From CAZPBC01 sp964584775 (lineage in GTDB: Bacteria > Chlamydiota > Chlamydiia > Chlamydiales > SLFE01), in NCBI GenBank assembly GCA_964584775.1, contig CAZPBC010000018.1:1-38498 (forward strand): 38,498 bases of DNA, read 5' to 3'. Each line of letters opens with the position of its first letter. Within the stretch, counting starts at the first letter, position 1. A program made the position numbers and the translations under genes. A model generated the notes under the pieces. It ran no database searches, had not been told where the DNA came from, and saw nothing but the letters and a program-made list of their open reading frames with translations. Shown here piece by piece: positions 23,898 through 32,041 of this stretch.

Positions 23898-24230
23898 TTA
23901 AGCCTTAATTTTGATGTCCACACCCGCTGGTAGTGAGAGGGTTTTTAGAGCATCGATCGTCTTCCCTGTGGGGTTAACGATGTCGATTAAACGCTTATGT
24001 GTACAGATCTCAAACTGCTCACGCGACTTACGGTTCACGTGGGGTGAACGTAGGACGGTGTAAACCTCGCGGCGAGAGGGTAGTGGGATAGGTCCCGCTA
24101 CACCAGCACCGGTGCGCTTTGCAGTTTCAACGATATCTGCTGTCGAACGATCGAGAAGACGCTGATCGTATCCTTTAAGGCGGATGCGGATCTTCTGACG
24201 TTGCTTTGGAGCTGCAGGTTGTTTCGCCAT
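23898..24230 (-). CDS. rpsJ: 30S ribosomal protein S10
   Basis: A 110-residue S10 with a short basic N-terminal extension (AKQPAAPKQRQ) before the conserved core IRIRLKGYDQRLLD. TAGPIPLP-type (AGPIPLPSRREVYTVLRSPH) and FEICTHKRLIDI blocks follow. It is a component of the 30S head and, in other bacteria, of transcription antitermination with NusB. The gene starts 3 nt after the fusA stop. Having rpsJ directly behind fusA without tuf matches the chlamydial arrangement. Confidence 0.97.
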   Translation of the reverse strand: MAKQPAAPKQRQKIRIRLKGYDQRLLDRSTADIVETAKRTGAGVAGPIPLPSRREVYTVLRSPHVNRKSREQFEICTHKRLIDIVNPTGKTIDALKTLSLPAGVDIKIKA

Positions 24231-24233
24231 AGT

Positions 24234-26324
24234 TTATCCTTTGATGATTTCTTCTTGAATTTTACTTGGTACACGCTCGAAGTGGCTGGGCTCCATGGTA
24301 TACGCCGCACGTCCAGAGGAGAGCGAGCGTAGGGTGGTGGAGTATCCAAACATTTCACTGAGCGGAACTTCAGAGTTAATGATCACGGAACCTTTGTGGG
24401 TTTCCTGACCTTGGATTCTTCCGCGACGGCGGTTGAGGTCACCGATGACATCTCCCATGCAGTTTTCAGGAGTTGTCACGACGACTTTCATGATCGGCTC
24501 AAGGATGACTGGCTTACAAGCTCTAGCAGCTTCTTTAGCAGCCATCGATCCGCAGATCTTAAACGCCATCTCGTTCGAGTCTACCTCGTGGTAAGATCCG
24601 AAGACGATTTGAACTTTCACATCGACGATGCTGTAACCAGCAAGAACCCCGGTAGAAAGACCTTCTTCGATACCTTTGGTGACTGCAGGGATGTATTCCT
24701 TTGGAATGACACCACCGACAATCTTGCTCTCGATCTCGATTCCTTTACCCACTTCGTTAGGTTGGATCTCGAGTTCGACGTGAGCATACTGACCGCGTCC
24801 ACCAGACTGCTTGACGTACTTCGTCTTCGCTTCACCTGGTTTCGTGATGGTCTCTTTGTAGGCAACCTGTGGCTTACCGACGTTCGCTTCGACGTTGAAC
24901 TCACGGAACATACGATCGCAAAGAATCTCGAGGTGAAGCTCACCCATTCCAGCGATGATCGTCTGTCCGGTTTCTTCGTTCGAAGAGACGCGGAAGGTCG
25001 GATCTTCCTCAGAGAGTGAACTCAGAGCGACAGAGAGTTTCTCTCTGTCTGGTTTTGACTTCGGCTCAATCGCGAGAGAGATCACTGGCTCGGGGAATTC
25101 CATCTTCTCGAGAAGAATCGGGTTCTTCTTGGTGCAGATGGTGTCTCCGGTTCCTGTGTTCTTGAGACCGACGAGAGCGACAATATCTCCAGAGAAGACT
25201 TCGTCCATCTCCTCACGCTTGTTCGCGTGCATACGGACGATACGAGAGATACGCTCTTCTTTCCCTTTTGTACTATTGAGAACCGTTTCCCCTTTTGAGA
25301 GTTTACCGCAGTAGACTCTTGCGTAGGTGAGACGTCCAATGTACGGGTCGCTCATGATTTTGAAGGCGAGTCCAGCAAAAGGAGCTTCGTCGTCCGCTTG
25401 GATATCGATCTCTTCATCGGTGTTGAGGTCGATTCCTTTCATGTTTCTTCTGTCTAGCGGTGAAGGCATCCAGCGAGTGATCGCATCAAGGAGCTGTTGA
25501 ACACCCTTGTTTTTGAAGGCCGACCCACAGAGGACAGGGTTGAACTTGTTGCCAATGACACCCTTACGGATCACAGCGTGGATCTCGTCAGCAGAAAGAG
25601 ACTCAGGAGCGTCCAGGACTTTTGTCATGAAGGCTTCGTCGTCTTCGTCGACGGTCGCGAGTTCTTCGAGGAGTTCCATGCGGAGCTCTTCACATTTGTC
25701 TTTGAGTTCAGCGGGGATCTCTTGCTCTTCCCACTCAGCACCCATTGTCTCATCTTTGAAGACAAGGGCTTTCATGGTAACGAGGTCGACCATCCCTTTG
25801 AATCCACCTTCAGCGCCGATGGGGCAGTGGACCGGGATCGCGTTCGCATGAAGCTTTTCGCGCATGGTCTGAACGGCATCGAAGAAGTCGGCACCTGTTC
25901 GGTCCATTTTGTTCACGAAAGCAATTCGAGGAACTCCGTAGCGGTCCGCTTGTCTCCAAACGGTCTCAGACTGAGGCTCGACACCCGATACAGAACAGAA
26001 GACTGCAACAGAACCGTCGAGAACACGGAGTGAGCGCTCTACCTCGATGGTGAAGTCGACGTGTCCGGGAGTGTCGATGATGTTAATGATGGTTCCACCC
26101 CACTCGACACGTGTCGCAGCAGAGGTAATCGTGATTCCACGCTCCTGCTCCTGCTCCATCCAGTCCATGGTGGCTCCTCCGTCGTGCACCTCACCCATCC
26201 GGTGAAGGCGCCCCGAGTAGTAGAGGATCCGCTCTGTGGTGGTCGTTTTACCCGCATCAATGTGGGCCATGATTCCGATATTTCGGATATCTTTGAGCTG
26301 TTCATTTTTTGGTCTAGTTGACAT
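24234..26324 (-). CDS. fusA: Elongation factor G
   Basis: A 696-residue translational GTPase that drives tRNA/mRNA translocation on the ribosome. The GTPase motifs are complete: G1 AHIDAGKTTT, G2 in RGITI, G3 DTPGHVDF and G4 NKMDRTGAD. Domains II to V are present, with the conserved SGGRGQYAHV of domain IV and GDLNRRRG near the C-terminus. TAGGAGGA lies just before the ATG, 11 nt after the rpsG stop. The length is normal and no break is seen. Confidence 0.98.
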   Translation of the reverse strand: MSTRPKNEQLKDIRNIGIMAHIDAGKTTTTERILYYSGRLHRMGEVHDGGATMDWMEQEQERGITITSAATRVEWGGTIINIIDTPGHVDFTIEVERSLRVLDGSVAVFCSVSGVEPQSETVWRQADRYGVPRIAFVNKMDRTGADFFDAVQTMREKLHANAIPVHCPIGAEGGFKGMVDLVTMKALVFKDETMGAEWEEQEIPAELKDKCEELRMELLEELATVDEDDEAFMTKVLDAPESLSADEIHAVIRKGVIGNKFNPVLCGSAFKNKGVQQLLDAITRWMPSPLDRRNMKGIDLNTDEEIDIQADDEAPFAGLAFKIMSDPYIGRLTYARVYCGKLSKGETVLNSTKGKEERISRIVRMHANKREEMDEVFSGDIVALVGLKNTGTGDTICTKKNPILLEKMEFPEPVISLAIEPKSKPDREKLSVALSSLSEEDPTFRVSSNEETGQTIIAGMGELHLEILCDRMFREFNVEANVGKPQVAYKETITKPGEAKTKYVKQSGGRGQYAHVELEIQPNEVGKGIEIESKIVGGVIPKEYIPAVTKGIEEGLSTGVLAGYSIVDVKVQIVFGSYHEVDSNEMAFKICGSMAAKEAARACKPVILEPIMKVVVTTPENCMGDVIGDLNRRRGRIQGQETHKGSVIINSEVPLSEMFGYSTTLRSLSSGRAAYTMEPSHFERVPSKIQEEIIKG

Positions 26325-26335
26325 TCACAATCCTC

Positions 26336-26809
26336 CTACCACTTGTAGTGGGCAAAGGCTTTGTTTGCTTCTGCCATACGGTGGGTGTCATCTTTTTTCT
26401 TAATCGTCGTTCCTTGATTGGTGTAACAATCGGCAAGCTCTTGTGCGAGCGCATCTTCCATCGCACGGCCTGGCTTGGCGCGGGAGTAGTTAATGATCCA
26501 GCGCATTGCAAGAGCGTTTCGACGGTTTGCAGGAATTTCGATCGGCACCTGGTAGGTCGCTCCACCAATTCTTCGAGATTTGACCTCGAGAGCCGGCTTG
26601 GCGTTTTCTAGGGCCTGTGTGAAGGTTTCTAGACCATCTTCTTGTTTCAGTTTGCTGCACATCTTTTCGATCGCATTGTAGACAATGCGTCTTGCAACAG
26701 ACTTCTTTCCCCCGATCATCACTTTGTTGATGAACTGGGCAACCACAGTACTTCCAAATTTTGGATCTGGGTCAATTTGCCGCTTAACGGCGCGTCTTCT
26801 TCTAGCCAT
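26336..26809 (-). CDS. rpsG: 30S ribosomal protein S7
   Basis: A 157-residue S7, a primary binder of the 16S rRNA 3' domain, with the family's RRRAVKRQIDPDPKFGS start and the RRIGGATYQVPIEI and AMRWIINYSRAKPGR blocks. GAGGA precedes the ATG. It lies between rpsL (160-bp spacer with hairpins) and fusA. Confidence 0.97.
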   Translation of the reverse strand: MARRRRAVKRQIDPDPKFGSTVVAQFINKVMIGGKKSVARRIVYNAIEKMCSKLKQEDGLETFTQALENAKPALEVKSRRIGGATYQVPIEIPANRRNALAMRWIINYSRAKPGRAMEDALAQELADCYTNQGTTIKKKDDTHRMAEANKAFAHYKW

Positions 26810-26901
26810 GAATAGTCCTCATTCATTGGTTTAGTTTGGCAAGTCAAAGAGCGAGAGAACTTCACCGGGAATAATCCTTTCGGATTCACCTGTCGCGATG
26901 G

Positions 26902-26964
26902 TTTAGCTAAAAAGTCTTAAAGCTAAATCAACGGACTAGGATACAGAGTTGAAGTCCTGTATCC
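26902..26964 (-). promoter_or_regulatory. Two hairpins in the rpsL-rpsG spacer
   Basis: In the 160-bp spacer, GGATACAG (26939-26946) pairs with CTGTATCC (26957-26964) immediately after the rpsL stop. TTTAGCT (26902-26908) pairs with AGCTAAA (26921-26927). No long T run follows either. They may be sites of partial termination, processing or translational control; such a role is inferred. Confidence 0.4.
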
Positions 26965-26969
26965 CCGAA

Positions 26970-27344
26970 TTACTTCTTAGGACGTTTCGCCCCGTACTTC
27001 GATCTCGCTTGCTTTCTATCTTGAACTGCTGCGCAGTCCAGGCTTCCACGAACAATGTGGTAACGGACTCCAGGTAGATCCTTTACACGACCACCACGAA
27101 CGAGAACAATCGAGTGTTCTTGGAGGTTGTGTCCCTCACCACCAATGTAGGCGATGACTTCTTGACCTGTAGAGAGACGGACCCAAGCGACTTTACGAAG
27201 AGCTGAGTTCGGCTTCTTTGGAGTCTTTGTCTTCACCTGCAAGCAAACACCACGTCTCTGTGGGCAAGCTTTCAGTGCAGGTGAACGTGTGCGGCGCTCT
27301 TTTTTCTTTCGAGGCTTACGCACAAGTTGGTTTGTTGTTGGCAT
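26970..27344 (-). CDS. rpsL: 30S ribosomal protein S12
   Basis: A 124-residue S12, part of the decoding centre. KTPKKPNSALRK is present with the Lys that is usually changed in streptomycin-resistant mutants, and so is RVKDLPGVRYH, so the sequence is wild type at the classic positions. AAAGGAG precedes the ATG. It is the first gene of the rpsL-rpsG-fusA-rpsJ operon and has its own near-consensus promoter. Confidence 0.98.
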   Translation of the reverse strand: MPTTNQLVRKPRKKKERRTRSPALKACPQRRGVCLQVKTKTPKKPNSALRKVAWVRLSTGQEVIAYIGGEGHNLQEHSIVLVRGGRVKDLPGVRYHIVRGSLDCAAVQDRKQARSKYGAKRPKK

Positions 27345-27391
27345 GTTTGTTCTTTTCTCCTTTGATTGAAGAACGGTTAAAATGCAGACAG

Positions 27392-27420
27392 ATTATACGT
27401 CAGGGAGCGGATTATTGCAA
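27392..27420 (-). promoter_or_regulatory. Predicted promoter of the rpsL-rpsG-fusA-rpsJ operon
   Basis: On the minus strand TTGCAA (27415-27420), a 17-nt spacer and TATAAT (27392-27397) form a near-perfect sigma-70/66-type promoter. The -35 box overlaps the last codons of scpB. The start would fall near 27385, giving a leader of about 40 nt before rpsL. Confidence 0.85.
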
Positions 27421-28149
27421 TGAAGAAGGCTCAAGCTCAGGCGCTTCAACCACAGACTCAAGCTCTGTAGGGGCTCCAGGTGCCACTTCAGCTTCAAGAA
27501 TTTCTTCGACAGCTGGCGGCTCTTCGGCTGGAGGAGGCTCCTCAGCCACAGGGGGTTCTTCTGGGATGTGAAGCATTTCTTTGAGCTGATCGACGTCTTT
27601 TAGGCCAAAATGGCGTAAAAAGACCTGAGTCGTGCCGAAAAGGGTGGGCTTTCCAGGGCTATCGTGCTGGCCGACAGGCTCCACAAGTCCCTTTTCTACA
27701 AGGGTTTGGACAATACTCGAAGAGTCGACACCACGGACGGCTTCGATCCCTGTACGGGTGATCGGCTGTTTGAAGGCGATGATCGAGAGGACCTCACGCG
27801 CTGCGTGAGAGAGGCGTTCGGCCTTTTTATTTCTAAAAAGTTCTTGAACGTAAGGGGCGTAGTCTGAGGAGGTACGGATCAGGTAGCCCTCGGCAATCTC
27901 TTCCAGGCAGAAGGCTCGGGCGTCGTCCTGGTACTCTTTTGCGAGCTCATGGAGCATCGAAACGACCTCGAAGGGCTTGAATTCGTAGAAAGAGGCGAGG
28001 ATTTCGCGGATTCTTTCCATGGGCAGGGGGTCGCTCGTTGCAAAAAGGAGCGCTTCAATCACTTTTTTTGCGTGGAGTGTGGCCTCTTCGGGGAGGAATT
28101 CTTGATCCATTGTGGGAGGGGAGAGGAGTTCGTCTACTTGATTTGTCAA
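27412..28149 (-). CDS. scpB: Segregation and condensation protein B
   Basis: A 245-residue ScpB. It has the paired winged-helix fold (IEALLFATSDPLPMERI ... SIIAFKQPITRTGIEAVRGVDSS), with a conserved GTTQVFLRHFGL block ahead of the tail. ScpB dimers bind ScpA and the SMC ATPase to form bacterial condensin for chromosome compaction. The last 50 or so residues are a Pro/Glu/Ala-rich acidic tail with repeated EEPPxAEE units; many ScpB proteins have a shorter disordered tail. The ATG overlaps the scpA stop by 4 nt (ATGA). Confidence 0.94.
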   Translation of the reverse strand: MTNQVDELLSPPTMDQEFLPEEATLHAKKVIEALLFATSDPLPMERIREILASFYEFKPFEVVSMLHELAKEYQDDARAFCLEEIAEGYLIRTSSDYAPYVQELFRNKKAERLSHAAREVLSIIAFKQPITRTGIEAVRGVDSSSIVQTLVEKGLVEPVGQHDSPGKPTLFGTTQVFLRHFGLKDVDQLKEMLHIPEEPPVAEEPPPAEEPPAVEEILEAEVAPGAPTELESVVEAPELEPSSLQ

Positions 28150-28880
28150 TTTTCAGTGTCTCCGATGGGTTTAGAAAATGAGAGGTGTGAGTCTTCCACA
28201 GTGAATTGTAGCTCACCCAGCTTCATCAATTCAAGAAGACTGAGGAAGGTCACGATGACCTCATCTTTGCAGGGCTCACTGGTGAGAATATCATAAAAAT
28301 GGAAGGGCTGATCGACCTCCAGCTTCTCACGGATCAAGGAGATTTTGTCAGCGATGAGCCAACGCTCTTCTTTGATCAGCTTCTTCTCAGGAGCTTTTCG
28401 TAAGATCTCTTCAAAATGTTTTTGAAGCTCCTCTAGAGCGACCCGCTCGATACCGAGCGGTGCGGGAAATTCCTCAGGAGGTGGGGTCCATCCTTTTGGT
28501 AGGCTATACTCTTGTCCCTCTTCACGGAGCATCAGTTCTTTAGCGACCTTTTTAAAGCGGCAGTACTCAAGCAGTTGCGGCAGAATGGAGAGAGGGGCTT
28601 CTAGCTCTTCGAGTGCGATGTCATCGAGCGGCTCGCCGGGAAGGAGCTTCTTACTTTTAATCCGCAGGAGTAGGCTCGTGTAGTCAATGAAGTCCGCGCC
28701 GGAGTCGAGATTGTGCTTTTGGTTTTCCGTCAGGTAGGTGAGATATTGCTCGGTGATTTCGAACAGGGAAATTTCAGCGAGGTCGATTTCACTCTTTTGG
28801 ACGAGATAGACCAAGAAGGCGAGAGGGCCTTCAAAATTGTCTAAAGCGAGGGTATTTTGTTCAAAATCCTGAATTTTCAT
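28146..28880 (-). CDS. scpA: Segregation and condensation protein A
   Basis: A 244-residue ScpA, the kleisin of the SMC-ScpAB complex that bridges the SMC heads. The N-terminal NFEGPLAFLVYLVQKSEIDL, the YTSLLLRIKSKKLLP block and the C-terminal winged helix (FLSLLELMKLGELQF) are all present. The frame is open further upstream to 28946, but family proteins start close to the MKIQDF residues, so ATG 28880 is preferred even though no clear ribosome site precedes it. It is coupled to scpB by a 4-nt overlap and divergent from tsp. Confidence 0.92.
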   Translation of the reverse strand: MKIQDFEQNTLALDNFEGPLAFLVYLVQKSEIDLAEISLFEITEQYLTYLTENQKHNLDSGADFIDYTSLLLRIKSKKLLPGEPLDDIALEELEAPLSILPQLLEYCRFKKVAKELMLREEGQEYSLPKGWTPPPEEFPAPLGIERVALEELQKHFEEILRKAPEKKLIKEERWLIADKISLIREKLEVDQPFHFYDILTSEPCKDEVIVTFLSLLELMKLGELQFTVEDSHLSFSKPIGDTEN

Positions 28881-28973
28881 GAATGGGTCAGTATACCGGA
28901 TCGAGGATTTTCTTGAAATAACGGTTGTTAAGATATTGATAAGCAATGGTTAAAAACGAAAATTTACGAAAAT

Positions 28974-29004
28974 TTGATACAATATTTTATAAAGGTGCTA
29001 TACT
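28974..29004 (+). promoter_or_regulatory. Possible promoter of tsp
   Basis: TTGATA (28974-28979) and TATACT (28999-29004) lie 19 nt apart, upstream of ATG 29048. The boxes are good but the spacer is longer than the ideal 17 nt. Confidence 0.4.
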
Positions 29005-29047
29005 GAGGATAGGTAGACATAAATAATTAAATATTAGGTATTTATAT

Positions 29048-30994
29048 ATGGGAAAACGCGTTTTTTCCACTTTCTTCCTATTTATCTTCATTTTGACCTC
29101 CACCATCCTCCCTGCTCAGCAGATTGATTATCTCCAAGAGAGTGATATTAAGGGGGTTATGAAGGAAATCTTCGACCGCCACGTCGAAAAGAAGGCGGTG
29201 AGCGGAGAGACGCTCAAAGAGGCTTTTTCGAACTACCTGAACCAGTTTGACCCGAAAAAGATCTACCTACTCCAAAATGAAGTGGAACCCTTCTTGAATC
29301 CCTCTAAAACAGCTCTCGATCGCATGGTCAGGGAGTATAACAGAGGGGACTACTCTTCTTTTATCAAGCTCAATCAGGTTGCTCAAAGAGCGATTGAGCG
29401 CGAGAGAAAGCTAAGAGGTCTGATCGAGTCGGATCTGATCGCTCTCTATCGACATGCTCCTTCCGACGAGACCGACTACAAGACGTTTGCGAAGACGAAA
29501 GGCGACCTCAAGTGGCGGATTGAGAATGACATCCTTCAATTTATCCAAGTGCAGAAAGACCGCTATGGCATCAAGGCTGTGGAAGAGAGGCGGCAACATG
29601 TCGTGAATCTTTATAACCGCGACCGCCGTGAGTTTGAGAACAGCTACCTCTACGTGAATGATGAGGGAGAGCGCCTTGGACGCAAAGAGCGTGAGCACCA
29701 GTTTACTCTTCATGTATTGATGGCCCTTGCTCGAAGTCTCGATAGCCACACGCGCTTCTTCAACCCCTCTGAAGCGGACAACATGCGTACGCGTCTTTTG
29801 AAAGGATATGTCGGTACCGGTGTGGTTTTTGAAGAGGGGATCGATCACATCCACGTTGCCAAGGTCATGGAGGATTCTCCTGCTTCGCGTGATGGACGTG
29901 TCCGTGAAGGCGATCAGTTGGTCAGAGTCGATGGCAAGGAGATCGCGCAAAAAAGCTATCAGCGAGTGATGAGGGACCTTAAAGGGGATGAGGGCGATCC
30001 GATCCGCCTCACCTTCTACCGTCCTGATACCCGCACCACTTACAATGTTCACCTTGTCCGTGAACATATCCTTCTGGATGACGACCGTGTCGAAAGCTCT
30101 TATTCGAAAGTGGATGATGGCATTATCGGGCGGATCACTCTCCACTCCTTTTATAATAATGGGAAGGGAGTGAGCAGTGAGAAAGACATCAAAAAAGCGA
30201 TCAACAACCTCCGCAAAACAGCTCCTTTAAAGGGGCTTGTTTTGGATCTCCGCTCCAACACGGGGGGATACCTCTCTGAGGCGGTGAAGGTCGCAGGTCT
30301 CTTCATCACCAATGGAGTGATCGTCATCTCGAAGTATAATGACGGCGAGCAAAATTATTACCGCGACCTGGATGGAAAAACTTTCTACGACGGACCCCTT
30401 GTTGTCCTGATCTCTCGAATGACCGCTTCGGCAGCAGAAATTGTCGCTCAAGCCCTTCAAGATTACGGGGTGGCTGTCATTGCAGGGGATGACCGCTCTT
30501 ATGGAAAAGGATCCATCCAAAGCCAAAACGTCACGACAAAGAACAATGGATCTTACTATAAAGTCACTGTCGGGACCTACTACACCGTCTCTGGAAAGAC
30601 ACCTCAAGAGAAGGGCGTCCTTGCTGACGTCGTCGTTCCAAGCGAGCTTGTTTTTGAAGACATTGGTGAGAGGAACCATGACAATGAGGAAGAGCTCAAG
30701 AACAACACCATCCCTCCCGCCTATCAGGATACCCTCTCTGACATCAGCCCTGAGGCGAAGTCATGGTTCATGCGTTACTACCTCCCCACTCTCCAGGCGC
30801 GCAAGAGTTCTTGGCAGAAGATGATCCCTGAGCTCAAAGACCGTAGTGAACTCCGCCTTGAGGGGCAGATGAATACCCTCACCGAAAAAGGGCTCACACC
30901 TAAGCAGCAGCTCACCGAGGCGATCAAGATCGTTGAGGACATGATCGAGCTCCGCTCCCAGCTGAACAACCACCAAGTCGGTGCCTACGACTAG
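29048..30994 (+). CDS. tsp: Tail-specific (C-terminal processing) protease, S41 family
   Basis: A 648-residue periplasmic protease of the Prc/Tsp type (the Chlamydia homologue is CT441). It has a signal peptide of about 24 residues (FFLFIFILTSTILPAQ), a helical N-terminal domain, a PDZ domain near residues 255-330 (GTGVVFEEG ... SPASRDGRVREGDQLVRVDG), and the S41 core. The catalytic Ser is S461 in TASAAEI and the Lys is K487 in SYGKGS; the intervening D472 matches the E. coli Prc arrangement. GLVLDLRSNTGGYL is the conserved strand before them. It trims unfolded or tagged proteins in the envelope. The ribosome site is weak. The tRNA-Phe gene follows. Confidence 0.95.
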   Translation: MGKRVFSTFFLFIFILTSTILPAQQIDYLQESDIKGVMKEIFDRHVEKKAVSGETLKEAFSNYLNQFDPKKIYLLQNEVEPFLNPSKTALDRMVREYNRGDYSSFIKLNQVAQRAIERERKLRGLIESDLIALYRHAPSDETDYKTFAKTKGDLKWRIENDILQFIQVQKDRYGIKAVEERRQHVVNLYNRDRREFENSYLYVNDEGERLGRKEREHQFTLHVLMALARSLDSHTRFFNPSEADNMRTRLLKGYVGTGVVFEEGIDHIHVAKVMEDSPASRDGRVREGDQLVRVDGKEIAQKSYQRVMRDLKGDEGDPIRLTFYRPDTRTTYNVHLVREHILLDDDRVESSYSKVDDGIIGRITLHSFYNNGKGVSSEKDIKKAINNLRKTAPLKGLVLDLRSNTGGYLSEAVKVAGLFITNGVIVISKYNDGEQNYYRDLDGKTFYDGPLVVLISRMTASAAEIVAQALQDYGVAVIAGDDRSYGKGSIQSQNVTTKNNGSYYKVTVGTYYTVSGKTPQEKGVLADVVVPSELVFEDIGERNHDNEEELKNNTIPPAYQDTLSDISPEAKSWFMRYYLPTLQARKSSWQKMIPELKDRSELRLEGQMNTLTEKGLTPKQQLTEAIKIVEDMIELRSQLNNHQVGAYD

Positions 30995-31014
30995 CCTCGA
31001 TTTTGCATGAAGGC

Positions 31015-31042
31015 TTGTATTTAAACGATGTGATTGTGTAAC
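31015..31042 (+). promoter_or_regulatory. Possible promoter of the tRNA-Phe gene
   Basis: TTGTAT (31015-31020), 16 nt, TGTAAC (31037-31042), placed about 14 bp before the tRNA. It is only a moderate match. Confidence 0.35.
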
Positions 31043-31055
31043 CTGGTTGACCTCT

Positions 31056-31131
<76 letters not shown>

Positions 31132-31188
31132 CTTTTTTCTATATTTAATTCTATAATACACATTCTTGAGACTCACACAGGAGCTGCT

Positions 31189-31989
31189 ATGCAAAAATCC
31201 ATTTGCGCAAGGGCGGTCACTCTAGCTGCACTGCTCATGACGATATTCACCTTCAATCTAGAGGGTCAGACGACAATGAAACTAAACACTTCAAAAGGGT
31301 ATAAGATCCGAAGAGCAGGGGAACGGGGCTTTTTTGACCATGGTTGGCTGAAGACGTACCACACCTTTTCTTTTGCGGATTACTATGATCCTCAGTTCAT
31401 GGGATATCGCACACTGCGCGTCATTAACGAAGATACGATCTCTCCGGGCCATGGATTCCCAACTCATGGCCATAAAGATATGGAAATTTTGACCATCCTT
31501 CTTGAGGGGTCGCTAGCGCACAAAGATAGCATGGATCACGTCGAGATCATTCAAGCACAGGAGATCCAAGCGATGAGTGCTGGCGCGGGGGTTAGCCACA
31601 GTGAATACAATCCCTCATCGAAAGATGAGACCCATCTCCTTCAAATCTGGATTACTCCAGACAGAAAGGGAGTCTCCCCCCGGTATCAGCAGGTGCGCCT
31701 TCCAAACAAAGAAAATGAATGGATCTTGCTCGCCTCGAAAGGGGGAGAAGAAGAGTCTTTACGGATTCACCAAGATGTCAAGGTCTATGCACTCAACTTA
31801 ACGCCTGAAATCCCGGCTGAAAAATCTCTTGATCCAGGTCGGTATGGCTGGATTCAGGTCACAGAAGGGAGTGTCGATTTTCGAGGTGAGAAACTAAAGC
31901 AGGGCGATGGGGTGGCTCTAGACTCAGGGAGTTCACTTGCATTGATCTCAGAGGGTTCTGCAAAAATCCTCTTTTTCGACCTGAATTAA
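31189..31989 (+). CDS. Pirin-family cupin protein with signal-peptide-like N-terminus
   Basis: A 266-residue bicupin of the pirin family. The metal-binding motif is intact (HGFPTHGHKDMEI, with a later His in GAGVSHSE and the Glu that follows). Pirins are usually cytosolic or nuclear iron proteins; some act as quercetin dioxygenases or redox sensors. ATG 31189 has CAGGAG just upstream and gives a basic-hydrophobic N-terminus (ARAVTLAALLMTIFTFNL) before QTTMKLNTSKG, much like a signal peptide. A second possible start, ATG 31276 behind GAGGG, would give the ordinary cytosolic form. The open frame extends further upstream into the tRNA, but that part is not coding. Confidence 0.92.
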   Translation: MQKSICARAVTLAALLMTIFTFNLEGQTTMKLNTSKGYKIRRAGERGFFDHGWLKTYHTFSFADYYDPQFMGYRTLRVINEDTISPGHGFPTHGHKDMEILTILLEGSLAHKDSMDHVEIIQAQEIQAMSAGAGVSHSEYNPSSKDETHLLQIWITPDRKGVSPRYQQVRLPNKENEWILLASKGGEEESLRIHQDVKVYALNLTPEIPAEKSLDPGRYGWIQVTEGSVDFRGEKLKQGDGVALDSGSSLALISEGSAKILFFDLN

Positions 31990-32003
31990 AAATTTTCCTT
32001 CGT

Positions 32004-32032
32004 TTGAGCTGAAGGGGAGTGGACGGTATACT
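32004..32032 (+). promoter_or_regulatory. Promoter predicted to give a leaderless mRNA
   Basis: TTGAGC (32004-32009), exactly 17 nt, TATACT (32027-32032). Transcription would start near 32039-32040, only 2-3 nt before ATG 32042, and no Shine-Dalgarno sequence is available at the right distance. Confidence 0.6.
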
Positions 32033-32041
32033 CCTTTCCTT

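Noticed and set aside
24396..26033. Plus-strand open frames opposite fusA
   Set aside because: They are shadows of a fully conserved elongation factor G gene.
28881..28946. Extending scpA to an ATG at 28946
   Set aside because: ScpA family proteins start near the MKIQDF residues; the extra 22 residues look non-coding and AT-rich.
29411..30145. A 244-codon minus-strand frame opposite tsp
   Set aside because: The protease on the plus strand has signal peptide, PDZ and catalytic residues; the opposite frame has no recognisable protein or ribosome site.
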